A stretch of DNA of 64,000 nucleotides from RGIG3178 sp942492795. GTDB lineage: Bacteria; Bacillota; Clostridia; Christensenellales; QAND01. The notes below the pieces were generated by a model that ran no database searches, was not told where the DNA came from, and saw only the letters and a program-made list of their open reading frames with translations. Positions 43,938-53,480 of the stretch are shown one piece after another (positions within the stretch are counted from its first letter, which is position 1; every line of letters starts with the position of its first letter). Where the stretch lies: contig OW818639.1 in NCBI GenBank assembly GCA_942492795.1, positions 2,356,001 through 2,420,000 of the forward strand. Reading direction: 5' to 3'. Position numbers and translations under genes: made by a program.

Positions 43938-44099
43938 ATGGCAAAAGCAGGAATGCGGCGTCCGGACCCAGCCGATCCCAAAAACCACGGGACGGAAAAC
44001 GACAAAAAACCGGTCAGGATTCCCAACAATATAACGGAGCCCGTGCCGGAGATCCAGGGAAAAGCCAAATATGCGCACAAAAAAGACGTATCGATATAA
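43938..44099 (+). CDS. Small hydrophilic protein, 53 residues
   Basis: ATG follows GGAGGTG by eight bases. Rich in Lys, Pro, Asp and Asn (DPADPKNHGTENDKKPVRIP), no cysteine or membrane segment. Not recognised. Its position after the cwlJ-gerQ pair suggests a spore-associated role. Confidence 0.6.
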   Translation: MAKAGMRRPDPADPKNHGTENDKKPVRIPNNITEPVPEIQGKAKYAHKKDVSI

Positions 44100-44111
44100 G
44101 GAGGTTTGACA

Positions 44112-44246
44112 TTGCCCAAGGACAGCCAGATTGATTCAAAGGAAAAACGGAAGGAAAAAAGCAAAGGACAGACGCCAATATCGGCAGAGGCGCAGAACCA
44201 CAGCAAGAATAGTAAGAAACAATCGGCTAAGCACAACGATGTATAG
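44112..44246 (+). CDS. Tiny lysine-rich protein, 44 residues, TTG start
   Basis: TTG at 44112 lies seven bases after AAGGAGG. The product is very basic and polar (about a quarter Lys), with DSKEKRKEKSKGQ then AEAQNHSKNSKKQSAKH. No cysteine or hydrophobic stretch; probably disordered. Resembles small acid-soluble or coat-associated spore proteins only in composition. Ends before a terminator-like hairpin. Confidence 0.5.
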   Translation: MPKDSQIDSKEKRKEKSKGQTPISAEAQNHSKNSKKQSAKHNDV

Positions 44247-44288
44247 CGTTTACTTCAGCCGCGATTATGCATCACGCCAGCGGCAAAC

Positions 44289-44318
44289 AAAAAAAGCGGA
44301 AGGACAAACCGCTTTTTT
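44289..44318. terminator. Bidirectional terminator
   Basis: AAAAAGCGG/CCGCTTTTTT with a nine-base loop, between convergent genes. Confidence 0.75.
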
Positions 44319-44320
44319 GC

Positions 44321-44656
44321 TTATTCCGTCGGGAAGTCTACCGTTGTCATGCTGACGCCCTGCATCATGGTATATTTCATCATACAAGAAACACTGCCTA
44401 TGATCTTCCCTTTGTATTTTTGTTTGATGGGCGTAAACGCCTCCTCAAGAGCACAGCCCAAGGCGACTTCCGCACCCGTAAAATCGATGGTCACCCATTG
44501 TTGTTCTTTGATCACTTTGGGGGGCTTGCCGTTGCTCTTGGAAGCCAGCACGAAGGAACGCAAAATGCTGTCCTTTTTGAGCAATTCCCGGGCGAGCACC
44601 TGCGCATCGACGCGGAGGATGCCGCCAACGATGATGAATTCAACGTCGTAATTCAT
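44321..44656 (-). CDS. Uncharacterised small protein of the MoxR/VWA cluster
   Basis: 111 residues from ATG 44656, which overlaps the VWA stop by ATGA. GGAG lies six bases before it. Predicted alpha/beta, with two Cys (VALGCALEEAF, IGSVSCMMKY) and a WVTIDFTGAEVALG strand. No family recognised. Tight coupling implies it works with the VWA/MoxR pair. Confidence 0.62.
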   Translation of the reverse strand: MNYDVEFIIVGGILRVDAQVLARELLKKDSILRSFVLASKSNGKPPKVIKEQQWVTIDFTGAEVALGCALEEAFTPIKQKYKGKIIGSVSCMMKYTMMQGVSMTTVDFPTE

Positions 44657-45783
44657 TTTTTCTCTCCAATATCGCAAACAACACTATCCCCGAAAGCACA
44701 AGGCTTTTTCCCGCCCGGGGTGAGTACCCAGAGCGTCTTTTGGTTGATAGATTCCGGTGCCGGCCCGTCACCGTCGGTGAAAAGAATCAGAAGCGGGATG
44801 CGCATCGAATCCGCCAGTGCAAAAACCGGCCGAAAATCGGTACCTCCGCTTTTCTTTCGCACGGCATCCGACTTGAACTGCCTTGCGGGTACAGGGGGTG
44901 AACAGGTTGTGTCGAATGTCGTCACCATCATGGATATACCTGTAATCTGTTCAATGCTCAGCACTTCTGCATAGAACGTCCGAAGCGTTTCCTTCGAAAT
45001 CGAACCGCTTTCGTCGACGGCAACCAAAACATCAATGCCTGTGGCATGTTTGTTGCCCGGGAAGTCATCAAAGCGTTTGGATACGCGCTTGTAGGATTTG
45101 CGGCTTAAAATTCTGCCGCGGCCTGTCAAAAAGCGTTTCAATATGCTGCGCCAATTCAAAAGGTCGGACCGGTATACCTCCCCTATCTGGGTTGACAGCG
45201 ACGCAGGCAGTTCCGCCTCGTCGGAAGACTGACGCAAGCACTCCAAAAGCAATCCTTTCACCACGGCCTGTTCCGATTCGTCCGCATCATCCATCCGGTC
45301 GCTTTGGATATGGGCACCGTTTCGCAGCACCGCTTTTATATTGAGATCGACCTGTAAAATGTTCATACAGCCGGGATCGTGCTTGAGGACTTCATAGTAT
45401 TGCTCCGCGCTTAGAAAATCCGATAATCCTGCTATTTCTCCCCTCATTGCCTTGACCGTGACCGCGTCGTCGGGAAGCAGCTGCGGCGGGATATGTTCGT
45501 TGACCGCCATGTCACAGGCGATGGCCCACAGCGTACTGTCTCTTCCCAAACGCCGAAAAGAGTGCAACAGCATCGCATGCAGCAGCTGATGCATCAAGAC
45601 GCCGATGGCGATATCTTTCTTTTGCGCCTCAAGCCACGGACGGTTGTATACGATGCAAAGGCCTTGCTCATACCGAAAAGCCATGGAAGGAACATCCCCC
45701 TCCATCGTTGGAACAGAGGCGGCAACATGCCCATAGAACGGCTGTTCGAGCAACAGGGCTATCATCGTTTCCTGCATCGTCAT
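44653..45783 (-). CDS. VWA-like protein with DUF2201-type N-terminus
   Basis: About 376 residues. The first 150 match the putative metallopeptidase domain of DUF2201, but HQLLH takes the place of HExxH, so the catalytic Glu is missing. The last 150 form a VWA fold with MIDAS VAVDESGS, GGTDF and LFTDGD. VWA partners usually act with MoxR ATPases in metal insertion or complex remodelling. AGGTG is six bases before the ATG at 45783; the frame is open to 45792 with GTG. Confidence 0.85.
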   Translation of the reverse strand: MTMQETMIALLLEQPFYGHVAASVPTMEGDVPSMAFRYEQGLCIVYNRPWLEAQKKDIAIGVLMHQLLHAMLLHSFRRLGRDSTLWAIACDMAVNEHIPPQLLPDDAVTVKAMRGEIAGLSDFLSAEQYYEVLKHDPGCMNILQVDLNIKAVLRNGAHIQSDRMDDADESEQAVVKGLLLECLRQSSDEAELPASLSTQIGEVYRSDLLNWRSILKRFLTGRGRILSRKSYKRVSKRFDDFPGNKHATGIDVLVAVDESGSISKETLRTFYAEVLSIEQITGISMMVTTFDTTCSPPVPARQFKSDAVRKKSGGTDFRPVFALADSMRIPLLILFTDGDGPAPESINQKTLWVLTPGGKKPCAFGDSVVCDIGEKK

Positions 45784-45792
45784 GTGCATCAC

Positions 45793-46863
45793 CTAAACGG
45801 AACTCAGGATGGCCTTTTGAACGCGCATAAAACTATTGAGCTGCTCTGAAAGCAAATCCGCCATTTCGGGGCGCTTATCGGAAACAATCCGGAAAAACAC
45901 CACGCACAATTCTTCGGGCAAAGCGCTTAAAAACAAATCCAGATTTTGCAGTTGATCCAGCCTGTTTTCAAAGCCCGCGGCACATTTGCGCACCAGCAGC
46001 ATCAGAATATCCATCCGTTTGAGGCGGATGAGGTTTTCCACCCAGACGCCTATCTTTGCATAGTCCGTCAAAATTTCGGTGACGGAAGGGACCGAGAAAT
46101 TTGGGTCGTCGATATAGCTGAAGAATTCTATTGCAACTTCAGGACCTACGATGCCCGAAACGAGTTCCTTCATGATGCGCCTGCTCAAGCTGCAGCGGTT
46201 CATCAGTTCCTGCACGCGTGTCCACCCGCGCGGGGTCGGGGCCTTTTGCAGAACCGTCGAGCTTGCGGCGCTCTTGGTGATCAGAAGGCTTTCGGGATTC
46301 GCTTGCAGATAAGCCAATACGCTGTCGTTCGGTTCGTGCTCAAGCGAATAGGCGATATAGTCGTCTAAATTGGTCTGCACTTCGATGGAGATGAACCTGT
46401 CGATCATCGCATCGTCCAGAGCGCCGACGGAATAGTTCATCGTGTCGGGATTCATGGTAACGCCTATTTTCCACCCCTGTGCCAGCGCATGGTTGTTGAT
46501 TTTGCGTTCCAACAACAGCGGATAGAGCACCGAAACCGTATCGCTCGGTACCCGGTTGATCTCTTCGAGTATCAGCAGCCCTTCACTTTTGAAAAAGCCT
46601 TCGTCTATTGCTTTTTGGGTTGGTAGAAATTGAGGAGCCAGATACCGAGTCAGACCCTTTTCCCTGTCACGGTCGGGCAGTCCCATAAAGTCGGGTCCTT
46701 CCAGTGCTGCGGCATACAGCGCCATGTAATCGATGCCCATCTCCTCGGTGCATTGCCGGAAAATAGACGTCTTACCAACACCCCGTTCGCTGACCAACGC
46801 CACCACACTGTTGGTCATTGTGAATATCTCTTTGATGCATTCCTTGGCAAGGCTGATCTTCAT
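45793..46863 (-). CDS. MoxR-family AAA+ ATPase
   Basis: 356 residues. Walker A SERGVGKTS (26-34), Walker B LLILEEINR, sensor 1 VTMNPD, Arg finger region DAMIDRFISIEV. MoxR ATPases with VWA proteins remodel or load metal cofactors into target complexes. GGAG eight bases before ATG 46863 marks the start. Upstream gap 46864-47333 divides it from cheW. Confidence 0.9.
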   Translation of the reverse strand: MKISLAKECIKEIFTMTNSVVALVSERGVGKTSIFRQCTEEMGIDYMALYAAALEGPDFMGLPDRDREKGLTRYLAPQFLPTQKAIDEGFFKSEGLLILEEINRVPSDTVSVLYPLLLERKINNHALAQGWKIGVTMNPDTMNYSVGALDDAMIDRFISIEVQTNLDDYIAYSLEHEPNDSVLAYLQANPESLLITKSAASSTVLQKAPTPRGWTRVQELMNRCSLSRRIMKELVSGIVGPEVAIEFFSYIDDPNFSVPSVTEILTDYAKIGVWVENLIRLKRMDILMLLVRKCAAGFENRLDQLQNLDLFLSALPEELCVVFFRIVSDKRPEMADLLSEQLNSFMRVQKAILSSV

Positions 46864-47050
46864 GACAATCACTCCTATACCCAAATTCTCTCTGCCTACA
46901 TTGTATCATAATTTCACAATGTTGCAATACCCCTATGCCTCTGCGGCTTTCCCTAAACCCGGTTCCTTCAAGCTTTGGCCATCCGATGCTAAGCATATTC
47001 ACTCTTGCGGCATGCAGTACATCGCAAAAAGGCTATCTTACTCTTACATT

Positions 47051-47120
47051 TGTCATTATTTGTAGATATTTGTTGAAAAATGGAAATATATGGTAATACT
47101 TTTCTCGCTTTGTACGATAA
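47051..47120 (+). repeat. Helically phased 10-bp repeat array 1
   Basis: Consecutive decamers read TGTCATTATT, TGTAGATATT, TGTTGAAAAA, TGGAAATATA, TGGTAATACT, then after one broken unit TGTACGATAA. Each begins TG at exactly 10-bp steps. Lies in the 470-bp gap before cheW. Confidence 0.65.
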
Positions 47121-47208
47121 GAATATGGGATACATCGCCAACCAAAACAAGTTCTTGTTGAAAACGGGTGCAAATCCATGCAATCAACGGACATTCATCA
47201 GGACAGTA

Positions 47209-47258
47209 TGTAGATATTAGTAGAAATTTATCGATATTTGTAGAAATTTGTAGATAGC
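47209..47258 (+). repeat. Helically phased 10-bp repeat array 2
   Basis: Five decamers: TGTAGATATT, AGTAGAAATT, TATCGATATT, TGTAGAAATT, TGTAGATAGC, centred about 100 bp before cheW. A 17-bp unit GATATTNGTAGAAATTT is repeated with a 20-bp period (47213 and 47233). Could be tandem regulator sites or phased A-tract curved DNA. Confidence 0.7.
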
Positions 47259-47333
47259 CGTTAAGGCTGCACATTTTCTTACGATATTAGAAAATATACG
47301 AATGGTCGTTAATTTTTCAAACGACTATTTTAT

Positions 47334-47840
47334 GTGGAACGGAGGGCGAAGGTTACGGAACAATTAAAGGACCAACAGGAGTTTGAAGACACACTCCGCG
47401 GCAAATATCTGATGTTTGCATTGGGCAGTGAGGACTATGGCATCGAGATCCAATACGTAACGGAAATCATTGGGGTGCAACCCATAATCGTGTTGCCGGA
47501 GATGCCTGACTACAGCAAGGGGATCATCAATCTGCGCGGGAAAATCATCCCCGTTATTGACATCAGGCTGAAATTCAAAAAAGAGCCGGTGCCGTACACA
47601 GACCGGACGTGCATTGTGGTAATCGATACCGAGGATATTGTCGCGGGGCTTATCGTTGACACCGTAGCGGAAGTGTTGAGCATCGAGGATGAAAACATCC
47701 TGCCGCCGCCCAATATCGGCACAAACCTCAGCAACAAGTATATGAGCGCAATTGGCAAAACGGAAGACAAAATCATTTTGCTGCTGGACTGCAAGAAGCT
47801 GTTACTCGACGACATCGAAATGTTGTCAGACATAAAATAA
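47334..47840 (+). CDS. cheW: CheW chemotaxis coupling protein
   Basis: 168 residues with the CheW pattern: YLMFALGSEDYGIEIQYV, PIIVLPEMPDYSKGIINLRGKIIPVIDI, VAGLIVDTVAEVLSI. Couples chemoreceptors to CheA. No cheA is in the window. The only in-frame start before the conserved core is GTG 47334, which has no ribosome site; GGAGGG lies just inside the frame, so the true start is unclear. Followed by two receptors. Confidence 0.9.
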   Translation: MERRAKVTEQLKDQQEFEDTLRGKYLMFALGSEDYGIEIQYVTEIIGVQPIIVLPEMPDYSKGIINLRGKIIPVIDIRLKFKKEPVPYTDRTCIVVIDTEDIVAGLIVDTVAEVLSIEDENILPPPNIGTNLSNKYMSAIGKTEDKIILLLDCKKLLLDDIEMLSDIK

Positions 47841-47853
47841 AGGTGGGGGAAAA

Positions 47854-49949
47854 ATGAAACTTATTAAGAACATGAAAATCGGAACAAGGCTCATAACCGC
47901 ATTTTTGATCGTCGCAATGATTGCAGCCAGTCTTGGAATCTATGGCGTTCTGACAATGCAGAAAATCGACAACGATAGCCAGGAACTCTTTACCAACGAG
48001 GGCATGGCACAGGGGTATATCGGTATATCTACGAGGAAATGCAGTTCATCCGTGCGATGGCGCGGGACAGCCTTCTGCAGGCAGATGCAACCGGCGTTCA
48101 AAAAGTTGCAGACAACTCTAAGGCATCGCAGGTAAAAATACAGAAAAACCTGGATCTGCTGAAACAAACGATGCGAAGTGCAGAAGAAAAAGCAATCTTT
48201 GATGATTTCGCCCAAAAGGTTGGTGTTCTGGCAACCACGATCGATCAGATCATCTCCCTTGCCGCAACGGACAAGGATGCATCCATGGTGCTTCTTCGAG
48301 CCGCGTCAAGCGCCGTCATAGTGACGGAAGCCTTTACGGCAGCGGAAAAGCTTATGTCATCAAACATAAGCGACGGACAAGCGTTGTTGGCTGAGCAGGG
48401 CAAATCTTCCGATTTCTCCATCATGTTGATGCTCGCTCTTGCCGTGGTTGCCGTTCTGCTTGCGGTTGTGTTGGGACTTCTTGTATCACGCTCCATCAGC
48501 AAACCGGTCACGGAACTTATGCAGATCTCCAACAAGGTCGCGCAAGGCGATATCAACTTCGACGAGAAACAAAAAGCGCTGCTGCAGAAAGAACCGACCA
48601 AAAACGAGGTGGACAGGCTTGCTGCATCCATCAAGGATGTCGTCACCACCGTGGGGAGCATGTCGGTGGAAGTTGATACACTTATCAAAGCTGCGGTGGA
48701 TGGACAGCTTTCGACCAGGGCAGACGCATCCAAATACAAAGGCAATTACTATTCCATCGTGCAGGGCATCAACGATACGTTGGACGCAGTTGCCAAACCG
48801 GTACAGGCCGCCATCGTTGTGATGAACGAAATGGCAAAGGGAAACATGCAAGTCAGCGTAACCGGCGATTACCGCGGTGACTTTGCCAGCATCAAGAACG
48901 CGCTGAACATGATGGGCTCAACGTTGAACAGCTATATTATGGAAATCTCCGAGACGTTGGGTGAAATGGCAAGCGGCAACCTGAATGTTGAGATCACATC
49001 CGAATACCTTGGCGATTTTTCCGAGCTTAAGCGCTCCATCAACAGCATCATCGAGGCTTTGAATTCGACGATGACGGAAATCGGCAATGCGGCGGTCCAG
49101 GTCTCCGCCGGAACGAGGCAAGTATCCGAAGGAAGCCAGACCATCTCGCAGGGCGCTACCGAGCAGGCCAGTTCCATCGAGGAACTCTCCTCCACAGTTC
49201 AGCAAATCGCATCTCAGACAAAGCAGAACGCGAACAACGCAAACAATGCCAGTTCCCTTGCCAACACCGCCAAGGACAACGCGGTACACGGCAACGCTCA
49301 GATGAGCCAGCTGCTCTCGGCGATGGTGGACATCAACGAATCGTCCGAAAACATTTCCAAGATCATCAAGGTCATCGACGACATAGCGTTCCAAACGAAC
49401 ATCCTCGCCCTAAACGCCGCTGTGGAAGCTGCCCGAGCTGGCATCCACGGTAAAGGCTTCGCGGTGGTCGCGGAAGAAGTCCGCAACCTTGCTGCCAAGA
49501 GCGCCAATGCGGCGAAGGAGACGACGGCTCTTATCGAAGGGTCCATCAAGAAAGTGGAAACCGGCTCCAAAATCGCGGATCAGACCGCACTGCAGCTTTC
49601 CAACATCGTCAACGGCGTGGAACAGGCAGCATCGCTTGTCAGTGAGATCGCTGTGGCTTCCAACGAGCAGGCGACGGGCATCGCACAGGTCAACAGCGGC
49701 ATAGACCAACTCTCCCAGGTCGTACAGACCAACTCTGCAACGGCGGAAGAAGCAGCTGCTGCAAGCGAAGAATTAAGCAGCCAGGCCGAACTGCTCACCA
49801 GCATGGTATCGCAGTTCAAGCTGAAATCTTCGGACAGATCGATGCGGTTGGTGGGCAAAGCAGACGCAAAACCCGCCGCCAAGAGCGGCCAAAAACGTAC
49901 AGACAGCCCGCGAATCTCGTTAAACGACATGGAGTTCGGAAAATACTAG
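47854..49949 (+). pseudogene. Methyl-accepting chemotaxis protein with one frameshift
   Basis: Frame 1 (47854-about 48030) gives the first membrane helix (about 10-30) and the start of the sensor domain; frame 2 continues from about 48024 to 49949. The second frame carries the rest of the sensor, TM2 (LALAVVAVLLAVVLGLLVSR), a HAMP domain, a second HAMP-like repeat region and a full signalling tip with FQTNILALNAAVEAARAG. The junction TATATCGGTATATC is a short duplication with one base missing. Could be real inactivation, sequencing error, or programmed frameshift. Confidence 0.8.
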
Positions 49950-49964
49950 GAACTGCACAGAATG

Positions 49965-49987
49965 AACCGCCGGCATTGCCGGCGGTT
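49965..49987 (+). terminator. Terminator after first chemoreceptor
   Basis: Perfect 10-bp stem AACCGCCGGC/GCCGGCGGTT with loop ATT; T-content downstream is weak. Confidence 0.65.
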
Positions 49988-50133
49988 ATGTTCTTGTGAC
50001 CAGCTGCGGCTGAATTTTAAGTCCGCGAAAACATTACACAGTTATCTGTGTGATTGCCGTAATACTTCCGGATAAATGTTCGATTCTATAATGGAAGTGC
50101 AATTTATTCCAAGAGTGAGGTTACCGAAATATC

Positions 50134-52461
50134 GTGAAGAAAAGCAAAAGCAATAAAGCAACGAAACCAAAAAGTTTAAATGTCGGCACAAAGCTGATTT
50201 TAAGGACGGTTCCCGCCCTGATCGTCATACTGATTGCCGCATTCGCCTATGTTATCGTCAGCACGTCGGGCACAAACGAAAACCTTTCCAACAACAATCT
50301 TCAATCCCTGGTCGAAAAGGACGCGGCCATTGTAAAAGCGCACCTGGAAGAGCCGCTCAATATTGCAAAAACCATTGCAAAGAGCATGCAGGGGTTTGAA
50401 AACATCAGCGCCCAAAACAGACGCAGTGTATACAACGGTATTTTGAAGAGTGTTTTGGCGGACAATCCAAAAATCCTGGGCGTATGGTGTATCTGGGAGC
50501 CGAATGCGCTGGACGGGTTGGATGCGAAGTACACGGACAAGGATGGCGCAGATACCAGCGGCCGATTTGTACCCTATTGGCAGCGCGCAGACGGAACCAT
50601 CGTTCTGACGCCTTGTGTGGACTATGAGAAACCGGGCTTGGGAGACTATTATCTCAAGGCGAAAAACTCCGGTGCGGAAAGTATTCTCGATCCGTATCAA
50701 TACCAAATTGACGGCAAAAACATCCTCCTGACAACCGTCTCCGTACCGATCAAAGACGGAACAGGCAAAGTGGTCGGCGTTGCCGGAGTCGATTTGTCAC
50801 TCGACAGTCTTCAGGGCATAGCGTTTGACAAAGGCGGGTTTGCCAGTGCCTATTCCTATTTAATCTCCAACTCCGGCATCTATGTGATCCACAACGATGC
50901 TGCCGCTATCGGGCAGAACATCCAGGATCAGGAAACGACAAACACCGTGGAATTGGCAGCTGCCGTTTCACAAGGAAAAGCATATACCTACAACAGCATG
51001 TCGGCAACAACAAAGTCAGAAGTGAAGCGTGTGCTGGTTCCGGTCACAATCGGCAACACAGCGACACCTTGGTCCTTCGCTGTTGCCGTAGACTATAACG
51101 AAATCAGAGCAACGACAATGCGCATGGTCTTTGTGTTGAATGGCATTTTAGTAGCCGTGATTGTAGCTTGTTCCGCCATTTTGCTTGTGGTTGTGCGCGG
51201 GACGGTCACGAGACCGCTGCTTTGTGTTGCCAGTTTAGCCAAATCATTGGCCTCGGGAGACTTAGGGGCAAGCGTTCGCATAGAGTCTCAGGATGAAATA
51301 GGCCAACTGGCCGGTACGCTGGACAATGAAGTACGGCATGCCTTTTTGGATGTCGAGAAGGCGCGCCTCATTTCGGAAAAGCAGGAGAAATATCAGACCG
51401 CTGAAGTGAACAAGTTGCTGATCAACCTGCAGCGATTGTCAAAGGGTGACTTGAACTGTGACATCAAGGTGGATGACGCCGATTCCGACACCCAGGCACT
51501 CCATGCCCTGTTCCGCGACATTGCGCAAAATTTGCAGGAAAGCGTCAGTTCCATACGCCGCTATATTGCTGAAATTTCGCAAGTGCTCGGTGGGATAGCA
51601 GACAACAACCTAAACGTTGAAATCACTTCCGATTTCTTGGGTGAGTTTAGCGAGCTGAAGCGTTCCATCAACACCATCATCGAAGCGTTCAACAAGACGA
51701 TATCCGGAATCGGCGACACCGCGGTGCAGGTTGCCGCCGGAACACGCCAGGTATCCGAAGGCAGCCAAACGATCTCTCAGGGTGCAACTGAGCAGGCGAG
51801 CGCCATCGAGCAGCTTTCCGCTACGATAACCGAAATAGCGGGACAAACAAAGAAGAACGCGTTGAATGCAGGCACTGCCAACGAGCTCTCCAACAGCGCC
51901 AAGCGTGACGCACAGGAAGGCAACGATCAAATGATGCAGCTGCTTCGGGCAATGGTAGACATCAACGATTCCTCCGAAAGCATCTCCAAGATCATCAAGG
52001 TCATCGACGACATTGCATTCCAGACGAATATCCTTGCCTTAAACGCCGCCGTCGAAGCCGCGCACGCGGGCGCCCACGGCAAAGGCTTTGCGGTCGTTGC
52101 GGAAGAAGTCAGGAATCTGGCGCAAAAAAGCGCGAACGCCGCCAAAGATACGACGGCGATGATTGAGAGTTCCATGAAAAAGGTCGAGGTCGGAGCCATG
52201 ATTGCAGACCAGACCGCTTTGGCTCTGGGCAACATCGTCTCCGGTGTGGAACAGGTAACGAATCTGGTTGGGGATATCGCCGTGTCCTCCAGAAACCAGG
52301 CGCTGGGCATTTCCCAGGTCAACAACGGCATCGATCAGCTTTCACAGGTCGTGCAGACAAATTCCGCAACCGCACAGCAAGCAGCGGCGGCGAGCGAGGA
52401 ATTGTCCAGCCAGGCCGACCTGCTCTCCGATTTGGTGTCGCAATTTGAGCTTAGATCCTAG
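50134..52461 (+). CDS. dCache-type methyl-accepting chemotaxis protein
   Basis: 775 residues, GTG start. Basic tail, TM1 (about 26-46), a dCache extracellular sensor (about 55-325, with WCIWEPNALDG, FVPYWQRADG, SVPIKDGTGKVVGVAGVDL), TM2 (about 331-353), HAMP and a second HAMP-like part, then the methylation helices and the tip FQTNILALNAAVEAAHAG. dCache domains bind small ligands such as amino acids. Its signalling part is very similar to that of the frameshifted receptor upstream, which suggests duplication with sensor exchange. Confidence 0.93.
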   Translation: MKKSKSNKATKPKSLNVGTKLILRTVPALIVILIAAFAYVIVSTSGTNENLSNNNLQSLVEKDAAIVKAHLEEPLNIAKTIAKSMQGFENISAQNRRSVYNGILKSVLADNPKILGVWCIWEPNALDGLDAKYTDKDGADTSGRFVPYWQRADGTIVLTPCVDYEKPGLGDYYLKAKNSGAESILDPYQYQIDGKNILLTTVSVPIKDGTGKVVGVAGVDLSLDSLQGIAFDKGGFASAYSYLISNSGIYVIHNDAAAIGQNIQDQETTNTVELAAAVSQGKAYTYNSMSATTKSEVKRVLVPVTIGNTATPWSFAVAVDYNEIRATTMRMVFVLNGILVAVIVACSAILLVVVRGTVTRPLLCVASLAKSLASGDLGASVRIESQDEIGQLAGTLDNEVRHAFLDVEKARLISEKQEKYQTAEVNKLLINLQRLSKGDLNCDIKVDDADSDTQALHALFRDIAQNLQESVSSIRRYIAEISQVLGGIADNNLNVEITSDFLGEFSELKRSINTIIEAFNKTISGIGDTAVQVAAGTRQVSEGSQTISQGATEQASAIEQLSATITEIAGQTKKNALNAGTANELSNSAKRDAQEGNDQMMQLLRAMVDINDSSESISKIIKVIDDIAFQTNILALNAAVEAAHAGAHGKGFAVVAEEVRNLAQKSANAAKDTTAMIESSMKKVEVGAMIADQTALALGNIVSGVEQVTNLVGDIAVSSRNQALGISQVNNGIDQLSQVVQTNSATAQQAAAASEELSSQADLLSDLVSQFELRS

Positions 52462-52555
52462 GAAAGAACGGCAAGCTCTATGGCTGCAATCCAAAGCGAA
52501 CGGGATCCCTGCGGATCCCCGACAAACGAATCCTTAGCTCAAAACAGATAAACAT

Positions 52556-52594
52556 ACAGGTCCGATCTGCCGCACACCGGCTGGTCGGGCCTGT
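52556..52594 (+). terminator. Terminator after dCache receptor
   Basis: ACAGGTCCGA/TCGGGCCTGT stem (one G-T pair) followed by TTTGCTTTT. A smaller GGGATCC/GGATCCC hairpin lies at 52502-52519. Confidence 0.75.
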
Positions 52595-52703
52595 TTTGCT
52601 TTTATATTCTGGTCGACCACGCACTGCGACTAAATCCATGTGACGGATACAGTACTCGTATTCGTTCCGAGATGATAAGACCGGATTGGGATAGGAAGCG
52701 GTA

Positions 52704-53378
52704 TCAGACGACAAATTTATAGCCGAATCCCCACACCGTCACAATGTAGGTGTCATACGGTCTTATGCTCTCCCGCAGTGTTTTAATATGGGTATCAACC
52801 GTTCTGTCCGACCCTTGAAACTCAAATCCCCATACCTTATTGAGCAGCATTTCACGGGAAAATGCCTGGTTGGGATTCTGTGACAAATAATACAACAGCT
52901 CGTATTCCTTCGGTGTCAGCGGAACGATACTGCTGTCTATGTATACGGAGCGCGAGATCGTATCGATTAAAAGGCCTTCGAAGTTGATTTTAGCGGGTGC
53001 GCGGCTCAAGCAGTCGGATCGATACAAAAACACCTTGATGCGCGCAAGCAATTCCTGCATCGAAAAGGGTTTGCACAGGTAGTCATCCGCGCCCAGATCG
53101 AACATCGCGAGTTTGTCAGATTCGGCGAGTCTGAAGCTTACGACAATAACGGGTATATCGGAAACCTTGCGTATTTGCCTGCATACGTTCCCTCCGTCGA
53201 GCATCGGCAACTCAATGTCCAATATTACCAGATTGTAATCGTTCCGCTTAAACAGCTTTAGCGCCGTGATACCGTCGGCAGCCTCGTCAAATGCGAAGCC
53301 GGCAGAGGATGCTACTGTTTTGATGGCATTTCTGACGTTTGCGTCCTTGTCAACGATGAGCAGGCGAATATCGGTCAT
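52704..53378 (-). CDS. OmpR/PhoB-family response regulator (orphan)
   Basis: 224 residues. Receiver domain 1-115 with acidic pair D10/D12, phospho-acceptor Asp54 (VILDIELPMLD) and Lys in DYLCKPFS. Winged helix about 130-224 with VDTHIKTLRESI recognition helix. No sensor kinase is adjacent. The nearest upstream gene is the hydrogenase; the phased decamers at 47.2 kb would suit an OmpR-type tandem binder, but that is speculation. Confidence 0.92.
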   Translation of the reverse strand: MTDIRLLIVDKDANVRNAIKTVASSAGFAFDEAADGITALKLFKRNDYNLVILDIELPMLDGGNVCRQIRKVSDIPVIVVSFRLAESDKLAMFDLGADDYLCKPFSMQELLARIKVFLYRSDCLSRAPAKINFEGLLIDTISRSVYIDSSIVPLTPKEYELLYYLSQNPNQAFSREMLLNKVWGFEFQGSDRTVDTHIKTLRESIRPYDTYIVTVWGFGYKFVV

Positions 53379-53480
53379 CGGATCACCTCCATCACGGCGC
53401 CTGAACAGGAAATTGCATTACATAGGACTATTATACTAGTATTGTTTTTGTATTTATACAATGCATTTTACTAAAAAGAT

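Noticed and set aside
47209..47258. Plasmid-like iterons or a replication origin.
   Set aside because: No Rep gene or DnaA-box cluster and a chemotaxis operon directly downstream.
47051..47258. A CRISPR array.
   Set aside because: Units are 10 bp with no spacers and no cas genes in the window.
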